From Rhizobiales bacterium UBA1912 (GTDB lineage Bacteria; Pseudomonadota; Alphaproteobacteria; Rhizobiales; Devosiaceae): 64,000 bases of DNA. Positions 57,906 to 64,000 of this stretch are shown here, piece by piece. Under the pieces are notes generated by a model. That model was not told the DNA's origin. It made no database searches and was given only the letters and a program-made list of their open reading frames with translations. Position 1 is the first letter of the stretch; the number at the start of each line of letters is the position of its first letter. Location of the stretch: the NCBI GenBank assembly GCA_002337455.1, contig DDGC01000021.1:186001-250000 (forward strand), written 5' to 3'. The position numbers and the translations under genes were made by a program.

Positions 57906-58984
57906 GATTGGCCCTCCGCATTTTCGGGCGCGAGACATTCGTTGTGGCGCTGCCGCAGATGGGCCAGCGTCAACAGATGCATGGTGGCGCCATAATAGCT
58001 CTGCGGCGAAAACGCCTGCAATTCTGGTGGTATGGGCGTGCCATAGAGTACGCAGGCGCGCGCCGCGCCAATGATGCGATAACCGGCTTCGCCCATCGGC
58101 TCGATCCGCTCGCCCGTCGTGACATCGATGATGGCGGGCGCGTAGGACTCATCAAAAATCATCCCGAGCCGCTCGAGCTGGCCGGAATGGTCGAGCCCGG
58201 CGCGAATGAGATAGAGCGGTACGCGCACATTGTTATAGCCGAACTCGGGCGGAAAATCGCCGGCCGGAACGGGGACGTCCCCTGCAAGCGAAACCCAGTC
58301 CGCCGGCGGCATGCCGTCGGCCATGAGGCGGTCGAGCAGCGCCAGCCCATCCTCCTCGATGCCCTTCCAGCCGATGTCGGGCGTCAATTCGGCCAGCACC
58401 GGAAACGCCTCGAACACCCAGTAGGAGGGATTGATCACTGGCCCGTCTTCGCGCGCCGCTGCCGAAAACCCCTCGGCGCCGGGCAGAATAACCGTCAGCC
58501 CGTTGGCTTCGGCCAGAAGCGTCTCGCCCACCGTTCGTGCGATTTCGGTGGCCTGCTGCACGTAGTCGGGCACGCCCCAGCGCTGGTCGGCCAGCGCCAG
58601 CGCATAGGCGATCAGGATGTCGCCATCGGTGGCGTTATTGATGTCGGTGATGTGCGGTTCCGCGGCCGGGTCCCAGCGCCAGGCAGCCAGCCCGTCGTCA
58701 CGGATCATCAATTCGGTCTGCGTGAAGCTCCAGATGCGCTCGAACCCGGCCCGGTCCTGCGCCAGCACCGCAAGCAGCATGCCATAACCCTGGCTCTCGC
58801 TGTGGCTGATATTGTTGTTGAACACATCGACCACCCGACCGTCCTCGCCAACATAGGCGTCCTGATAGGCCTGCCATTCGTCAGCGTGGATGAAGCTCAT
58901 CGGCATGGGGTTGTCCTGTGCGGCAAGCGGCGACCAGCTCGAAATGGCGCTCGCAACCAGAAAGATGAACGCTGTCAGCCTCAC
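57902..58984 (-). CDS. bcsZ: Periplasmic endoglucanase BcsZ (GH8)
   Basis: 360 residues; ATG 58984 overlaps the bcsB stop (ATGA). A signal peptide of about 22 residues ends at PLAAQ. GH8 (alpha6/alpha6 barrel) beta-1,4-glucanase that trims nascent cellulose and is needed for proper export. Catalytic acid Glu63 in NISHSESQGYGM and base-region Asp120 in INNATDGDILIAYAL are in the family's signature places; YGYNN-type EFGYNNVRVPLYL is also present. Only one Cys pair occurs late (ARACVLYG, NECLAP). Length normal for BcsZ (about 365). Confidence 0.93.
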   Translation of the reverse strand: MRLTAFIFLVASAISSWSPLAAQDNPMPMSFIHADEWQAYQDAYVGEDGRVVDVFNNNISHSESQGYGMLLAVLAQDRAGFERIWSFTQTELMIRDDGLAAWRWDPAAEPHITDINNATDGDILIAYALALADQRWGVPDYVQQATEIARTVGETLLAEANGLTVILPGAEGFSAAAREDGPVINPSYWVFEAFPVLAELTPDIGWKGIEEDGLALLDRLMADGMPPADWVSLAGDVPVPAGDFPPEFGYNNVRVPLYLIRAGLDHSGQLERLGMIFDESYAPAIIDVTTGERIEPMGEAGYRIIGAARACVLYGTPIPPELQAFSPQSYYGATMHLLTLAHLRQRHNECLAPENAEGQS

Positions 58985-61257
58985 TTGCTCCGCCTTCCTG
59001 CGCGCAAAAGCAGCGATGTCGCTATGGTGAGAAGAATGGCCGCCCCGGCCAGCAACAGCGCGTAACCGAGCACGTTGGTGGACATCCAGTTGGCCGCCAC
59101 CAGACGCAGATTGGAAAATGAAGGCGGCTGGGTCGGCTCGAGAATGCTCGAGCGCGGCTGCAGCACCAGCACCGTTTCGTCGGTTGCACCGATGGCGCTG
59201 ACCCGCCCGGCAACCTGCTGCCAGTTTGCCGGAGAAACCAGCCGGCGCGTTGCGTCAACGAAAGCATCGCCATTGGGAATGGTCAGCAGGGTCCATATGC
59301 CGCCCTCCGCCTGGGGCGCCTGTGACAGCACCACGGCATCGCGCGATTGGGGCAGGTAGGCGCCATCGTCGCGGCGGAACAGCCAGAAATTCTCCGGCGC
59401 GAGGTTGAGCTGTCCTGCTACCCAATTCCGCATCTGCTCGAAAATATTACCCGAGGAAACGCCCGTCGCCTCCTGCCAGCGCTGCAGGGCATCCTCACCA
59501 GTGCCGATCACCGGAAGGCTTCCGGCGCTGTCGAGTTCCACAACTCGTCCGCGGTCCAAAAGCTCGGGCGAAAAATCTGGCATCGGGCCAACGATAATCG
59601 CCGGGGCACTGGGGTCGAGGGCGTCGCCGGCAACGGCCTTAGCCTCGATCACCTTGCCCGAGGACAGCGCCAGCCGGCTCATCAGCATCATCGCGGCCTG
59701 GAGCGATGAAGGATCGCCGGTGACCAGCACCGGTACTTCGCCCGCATCGACATAGGGCGCGCCCGTACCGGCCAGAGCGCTCAAATTGGGGTATCGGGCG
59801 ATCCGTCCGAAGTCGGGAAACGCCAGCTCGCTATCGGCGGAAAACAGAAAACGCGCCGCTGCCCGGCCCGAAAGTCCCGGCGGACAGATGTTGTCCTGTT
59901 CGGTCTGCAGCACGGTCTCGATATACATCTCGTTGATGCCGGGCCGGAAATTGGTCATCGGGATGCGCAGGTGCGACATGCGGAACGCGCCGCCATCTGT
60001 GCGCAGGATCGGAACGACCGAAGCAATCTGCCCGTTCACGTAAATTTCGAGTTGGCTGCCGGGCAGCACCGCCGAACTGTAAGCCGCATCGAGCACCAGC
60101 TCGGCTTCGCTGTACATGTTGGCGTAAAAATCGGACGGCAACGCAAAGCGCAGGGCCGTGTGATAACGCCGTCCATTGAAGGCCACGGTGTCGACGCCGA
60201 GATCGGCCAGGGAAAACGATGACTGCCCGGTTACGACCGGAACCGAGTTGGGCAAATCGCTCCGCATCCCGCCCAAATCGGTGCGCGCGCCTGCATCGGC
60301 GGGCAACAGCGAGCGCATTGCCATTTCCACAGCCGGCCAATCTGGCCCGGACACCATCAGCGTATTGGGCAAATCCTCTTGCGCCACAATGGCTGCCACG
60401 GGCTCCGCTCGGGCGTCCCCGGCGATCTCGGCCAGTTCGGCAGGAAGCGTATCGGCGGTGCCCAGCACAACGGTCAGAACGCCCGGCACGCCCGTATCCC
60501 CGAGCGTGTCGACAAGAGTGATGTCGACAGCAGGCGCCCTCAGCGCCAACGCGAGATATTGCGACAGACGTAGCGCGGCGGTCCGCGCGTCGTCGGTCTC
60601 GATCTGGGGAATGACAAAGCGCAACTGCGTGGCGCCGTTCTCGCCAAGTCCAATCGCGGGCAACTCATCGAGGTTCGCGATGCGTCCCAGATCTTCGCCT
60701 TCGAAGTCGAGGACCGTTCCCACCGAATAGACCTCGGTCCACAATTCGAACGTCGAAGCCACCGAGCAATCGGTGCGATGGCGCTGATCGACGTTTATCT
60801 CGATGCGGTTGCGCCCCGCGGCGAGCACGCCTTCGGGCACACCCAGCGACACCGCTGCCGGGCCGCCCGCATACTCGACCGGCATCACACCCAGATCGGT
60901 GCCGTTGATGGCGACCGAGAGTTCGGAATATTCCGGGGCCACCACGATGGAGTTGAGCACCGACATGTCGAGGCTGGCCGGTGCGGTGGCCTGCGTTGCC
61001 GTCAGGTAGAAGTCGAAGGCCCGTGTGCCGATCTCGCCTTCGAACCGGATACCGGTCTGGGGCAGGATGTGGCGCTCGAGCCGCGTTGTCGTTGTGGGCT
61101 CAGGTTCGGCCGGTGCGACGGGCTGCGGCACGACGATCGCCGGCTCATCGGGCACGACCTGCAGGTTGAGCTCGGGCGACATGTCGAACGGCACCTGCGC
61201 AAACGCGCTGGCCGCAGCCAGCGTACCCAGGCAGCAGATCAGCAGCCGGCGCATCAT
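58981..61257 (-). CDS. bcsB: Cellulose synthase periplasmic subunit BcsB
   Basis: 758 residues from ATG 61257, overlapping the bcsA stop. A signal peptide ends at ASAFAQ. Two repeats of carbohydrate-binding plus flavodoxin-like domains follow: Cys-containing strands in RHRTDCSVASTFELW and EQDNICPPGLSGRAAARF mark the ends of each CBD. The C-terminal membrane helix (GYALLLAGAAILLTIATSLLL) docks onto BcsA, which is the part missing in the BcsB-like protein at 2059. It guides the glucan chain through the periplasm and is needed for BcsA activity. Confidence 0.93.
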   Translation of the reverse strand: MMRRLLICCLGTLAAASAFAQVPFDMSPELNLQVVPDEPAIVVPQPVAPAEPEPTTTTRLERHILPQTGIRFEGEIGTRAFDFYLTATQATAPASLDMSVLNSIVVAPEYSELSVAINGTDLGVMPVEYAGGPAAVSLGVPEGVLAAGRNRIEINVDQRHRTDCSVASTFELWTEVYSVGTVLDFEGEDLGRIANLDELPAIGLGENGATQLRFVIPQIETDDARTAALRLSQYLALALRAPAVDITLVDTLGDTGVPGVLTVVLGTADTLPAELAEIAGDARAEPVAAIVAQEDLPNTLMVSGPDWPAVEMAMRSLLPADAGARTDLGGMRSDLPNSVPVVTGQSSFSLADLGVDTVAFNGRRYHTALRFALPSDFYANMYSEAELVLDAAYSSAVLPGSQLEIYVNGQIASVVPILRTDGGAFRMSHLRIPMTNFRPGINEMYIETVLQTEQDNICPPGLSGRAAARFLFSADSELAFPDFGRIARYPNLSALAGTGAPYVDAGEVPVLVTGDPSSLQAAMMLMSRLALSSGKVIEAKAVAGDALDPSAPAIIVGPMPDFSPELLDRGRVVELDSAGSLPVIGTGEDALQRWQEATGVSSGNIFEQMRNWVAGQLNLAPENFWLFRRDDGAYLPQSRDAVVLSQAPQAEGGIWTLLTIPNGDAFVDATRRLVSPANWQQVAGRVSAIGATDETVLVLQPRSSILEPTQPPSFSNLRLVAANWMSTNVLGYALLLAGAAILLTIATSLLLRAGRRSK

Positions 61258-63437
61258 GAGCGCGCCTCCTGCGGTTTTTCCGAGCGGCCAGGGCGGGAAA
61301 ACCGCGCGAGATAGCCCAGCCCGCGCACTGTCTGATAGAGCGAGATCGAGAGAAATTGCAGCGTGCCCAGAACCAGCCCGATATTGACCTGCCGGGATGC
61401 TTGCCGTTCGCGCCACAGCTTGGAATTGGCGTACAAAAGATCGGCGATCAGCCTGTAATCGCTGGGCTTCTCAGCCATGAACCGGCATCCGACCATCGAC
61501 GATTTTCCGGCGTTGGAGATGTTGCGCACAAAGATGCCCAGTTCGTTGTCGGGCACGGGGGACAGGGTCTGGAACCGCACGGCAGTCGCCTGATCGTTGG
61601 CCAGCCGCGTCTTGCCGTCAGCCACCTGAATGGCCACGCCGCCCGACGAGACATTCAGGATGGTCCCGCGCACCCACGTCCCGTCAACCGACCGGACTTC
61701 GCAGCGCCGCTCGATGGGCACGCGTCGGCTCGCACGCACCTCGCGGCGCTCCGATACGACGCCCAGCGCGCAGCCGGCCAGGATCAGGTTGAACAGGTTC
61801 CACCCGCCCACCACCAGCGTGATTTCGGCGCGATAGGGCTCGGCCCAAAGCCGGTAGCCAGTGAACGCCACTCCGACCAGCAGCAGCAGGAAAATGAAAT
61901 AGAACGGCCGCGCCAGCTCCGACAGCCGGGATTCGTCTATCGACTCGTCCTTTGCCGTCACCTTGAAGGTCGGCTTGGTCGGGTTGCGGATCACCGAAAG
62001 AATGGCTGGCAGCAGGTGCACCGACTGGATGTATTCATAGAGCTCGGAAATCCACGGCCAGCGCCAGCGCCCGTAAAGCGAATTCTGCATCACGAGGTTC
62101 ACCACCAGATAGGTCATCGTATAGGCGACGAACTCGCCCCCCGATGCGGTGAATATCTGGAGGTTGAAAAACAGATAAAAGAACGGCGCGATCAGGAAGA
62201 TGATCCGGGTGAACGGAAACAGCCAGAACATCATCGAGGACATGTAGCAAAGCCGCTGCGCCATGCTCAGCCCGCGTTTGAACAGCGGGAAATTGAACAG
62301 CATGATCTGTGTCATGCCCTGGGCCCAACGCGTGCGCTGGCCGATAAAACTTGCAAACGTCGCCGGCTGCAGCCCCGCGATCAGCGGCCGGTCGATATAG
62401 ATCGAGTTCCACTTTTTCGAATGCAGATCGAGCGCCGTTTCGCAGTCCTCGGTGATCGAGCGGCCCGAAAACCCGTTGGCGATATCGAGCGCTTCGCGCC
62501 GCAGCAGCGCCGCCGAACCGCAAAAGAACGATGCATTCCAGCTGTCCAGCCCGCGCTGCAGGATGGAATAGAACATCTCGTTCTCGCTGGGCATGCGCTC
62601 GAAGGTGCGCAAATTGCGCTCCAGCGGATCGGGATTGAGAAAGAAGTGCGGCGTCTGCACGAGGAACAGTTTTTCGTCGTCACCGAAATAGGGGACGGTC
62701 TCCTGCAGAAAATCCCGGGCGGGAGCGTGGTCGGCGTCGAACACAGCCACCAGATCGCCGGTCGAATGGGCCAGGCCGTTGTTGAGATTGCCCGCTTTTG
62801 CGTGTTCGTTGCGCTCGCGGGTCAGGTAATTGACCCCCAGATCGGCGCACAGCACGCGAAGCGAATCGTAGCGCTCCAGCGCTTCTTCGGCCTTTTCGGG
62901 GTCGATATCGTTGCGCTTCTGCATAGTGCCGCCATCGTCCAGCAGCCACACGGTGAGCTTTTCTTCCGGGTAGTCCAGCGCCTTGGCCGCCGCCAGCGTT
63001 CCGGCCAGCAACTCGTAATCCTCGTTGTAGGTCGGCACGAACACGTCCACGCTGGGCACCGGGTCGCCCGCCTTGAGGCTGCGCGAGGGGCGCGAGGCAA
63101 TGGGGTTGGAAATGACGAACAGGCTGAGCGCCAGCATCATGATGCAGTACATCTCGCCCAGATAGAGCAGCAGCCCGGGAATGAAGTCGCCCCATTGCTC
63201 GAAGGGCGGCAGGGTGCTCGTCGTCCGCCAGAAGGCGTAGCGCAGGACAATCGCCGTCCCCAGCGCCAGCAGCAGCAACCGCCAAACCCCGTCCAGCCGA
63301 AGCGTCTTGATGACCATCATCACGCCAAGAAACAGCACGGCAGTGATCAAATGGACCTGCAGGCTGATCGGCATGGTGATGACGATCACCGTCCCCACGG
63401 TAACCAGAGCCCACAAGAGAAAGGTGATCGCGCGCAT
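61254..63437 (-). CDS. bcsA: Cellulose synthase catalytic subunit BcsA (UDP-forming, c-di-GMP activated)
   Basis: 727 residues. Polymerises glucose from UDP-glucose and moves the chain across the inner membrane. GT2 residues: D167/D168 (LLDDGG), D234-A-D236 (VFDADHA), T329-E330-D331 (SITEDCETA) and Q367RTRW371 (acceptor site). TM helices flank the GT domain. The C-terminal PilZ domain (about 562-680) has the c-di-GMP motifs R568-x-x-x-R572 and N595-x-S597-x-x-G600 (LNVSSGG), so activity should depend on c-di-GMP. First complete gene of the bcsABZ-TPR run, with 4-nt overlaps throughout. Confidence 0.96.
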   Translation of the reverse strand: MRAITFLLWALVTVGTVIVITMPISLQVHLITAVLFLGVMMVIKTLRLDGVWRLLLLALGTAIVLRYAFWRTTSTLPPFEQWGDFIPGLLLYLGEMYCIMMLALSLFVISNPIASRPSRSLKAGDPVPSVDVFVPTYNEDYELLAGTLAAAKALDYPEEKLTVWLLDDGGTMQKRNDIDPEKAEEALERYDSLRVLCADLGVNYLTRERNEHAKAGNLNNGLAHSTGDLVAVFDADHAPARDFLQETVPYFGDDEKLFLVQTPHFFLNPDPLERNLRTFERMPSENEMFYSILQRGLDSWNASFFCGSAALLRREALDIANGFSGRSITEDCETALDLHSKKWNSIYIDRPLIAGLQPATFASFIGQRTRWAQGMTQIMLFNFPLFKRGLSMAQRLCYMSSMMFWLFPFTRIIFLIAPFFYLFFNLQIFTASGGEFVAYTMTYLVVNLVMQNSLYGRWRWPWISELYEYIQSVHLLPAILSVIRNPTKPTFKVTAKDESIDESRLSELARPFYFIFLLLLVGVAFTGYRLWAEPYRAEITLVVGGWNLFNLILAGCALGVVSERREVRASRRVPIERRCEVRSVDGTWVRGTILNVSSGGVAIQVADGKTRLANDQATAVRFQTLSPVPDNELGIFVRNISNAGKSSMVGCRFMAEKPSDYRLIADLLYANSKLWRERQASRQVNIGLVLGTLQFLSISLYQTVRGLGYLARFSRPGRSEKPQEARS

Positions 63438-63446
63438 GGCTGGCCT

Positions 63447-64000
63447 CTAGCTGCTTCCGGGGGGAGCGGGAACGACGACTGTGCTATCGGTGGTTGTTCC
63501 GCCGTCGGTCGTGCCGCCGCCCGGCAGGGGCACGAGCGGCCCGGTCGGCTGGGGAACTGGTGTCGGCGTCGTGGCAACGGGGGTTGGCGCCGGTGCCTGA
63601 ACGACCGGTGCCGGGCTCGTCGTGCCGCGCGGCTGGGCTTCGGGCAGATCGAGCACATTCTGGAAGCCGCTGCCGGTCTGCGGCAAAATGATCGCGCCCG
63701 GCGCGCCGATGATCGGCGACGCGCGCCACGGCTGGAACACCGGATCGCGCAGCCGCATGTTAAACATCATGTCGAGCAGGGCCTGCTCGCTGGCATCCCG
63801 GTCGCACAACTGCATCCGTATGACCACCGAGCCGCGGGTGACACGGCCCGTTGTTGCGGCTTCCGGCTCGATGCGCTGGCGGGCATAAACGCATTTGTCG
63901 CCAGTGGGCGCCCCGCCGACCGCATAGCCGAACGGACCGTAGTAATTCTGGACGTAGAACGGCGACACCATCATCGAAACGTCCGGGAAAGCCGCGGAGG
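63447..64000 (-). CDS. bcsN: BcsN-like cellulose biosynthesis protein (5' truncated by window)
   Basis: At least 183 residues; the frame stays open past the window end, so the true start is outside. The visible part has the BcsN core: YGPFGYAVG, DKCVYARQRIE, RGSVVIRMQLCDRDASEQALLDMMFNMRL. A Pro/Thr/Ala-rich low-complexity tail of about 70 residues follows (PAPTPVATTPTPVPQPTG). BcsN is found upstream of bcsA in the rhizobial type of cellulose operon and probably is a lipoprotein or periplasmic part of the machine. Ends 10 nt before the bcsA start. Confidence 0.75.
   Translation of the reverse strand, partial: SAAFPDVSMMVSPFYVQNYYGPFGYAVGGAPTGDKCVYARQRIEPEAATTGRVTRGSVVIRMQLCDRDASEQALLDMMFNMRLRDPVFQPWRASPIIGAPGAIILPQTGSGFQNVLDLPEAQPRGTTSPAPVVQAPAPTPVATTPTPVPQPTGPLVPLPGGGTTDGGTTTDSTVVVPAPPGSS

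Overview
This is a GC-rich bacterial chromosome segment, dense with operons that are often joined by ATGA or GTGA overlaps. Several features point to an alphaproteobacterium of the Hyphomicrobiales: a bcsN-bcsA-bcsB-bcsZ-TPR cellulose operon, an SqdB-type sulfoquinovose synthase, fused Dpp/Opp-type ATPases, and the general gene style. A Devosiaceae-like genus is my best guess, but that is an inference from gene content and not a phylogenetic result.

Layout. 1-593: the end of a DHA2 drug-efflux MFS gene and a strong terminator. 842-5552: a three-gene locus (UDP-sulfoquinovose synthase-like enzyme, BcsB-like periplasmic protein, membrane GT2 synthase) that looks like a second, non-cellulose polysaccharide synthase. 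6025-7604: a tiny AT-richer prophage or island remnant bounded by a 25-bp direct repeat that includes the 3' end of tRNA-Gln(CTG). 7811-22284: mostly housekeeping genes (ppx, rlmE, an efflux MFS, lipid kinase plus phosphoesterase, a GT2, a MerA-like flavoprotein, guaB, MAPEG, rsmB, tspO). 22397-25068: two tandemly duplicated AraC/GyrI-like regulators followed by a secreted Gly/Asn-repeat protein. 25480-28051: guaA, msrA, msrB.

28175-48751 is the most interesting block. It encodes a lysine 6-dehydrogenase/saccharopine dehydrogenase-like enzyme, a double-winged-helix GntR regulator, and a divergent operon with a C45 acyltransferase/amidohydrolase, a peptide-type ABC importer, an alpha/beta hydrolase, an amidase, a PaiB-like protein and a cytosolic M23-fold protein. 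These are followed by an aminotransferase, an ALDH7/antiquitin-type dehydrogenase, the 2-oxoadipate dioxygenase/decarboxylase HglS, a YdiJ-type D-2-hydroxyglutarate dehydrogenase and a LysR regulator. Read in order, these enzymes can take lysine through alpha-aminoadipate semialdehyde, 2-aminoadipate, 2-oxoadipate and D-2-hydroxyglutarate to 2-oxoglutarate. The importer and amide-cleaving enzymes suggest that an acylated, amidated or lactam form of lysine (or a close analogue) is the imported substrate.

48984-55784: a natural Gfo/Idh/MocA-aldo/keto reductase fusion with a GH4 alpha-galactosidase and glpD, a small DUF1127-like gene, a LysR regulator and a 2H phosphoesterase. 55794-64000 (minus strand): the cellulose operon, with bcsN truncated by the window end. 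No rRNA, CRISPR array, intact insertion sequence or integrase gene was seen.
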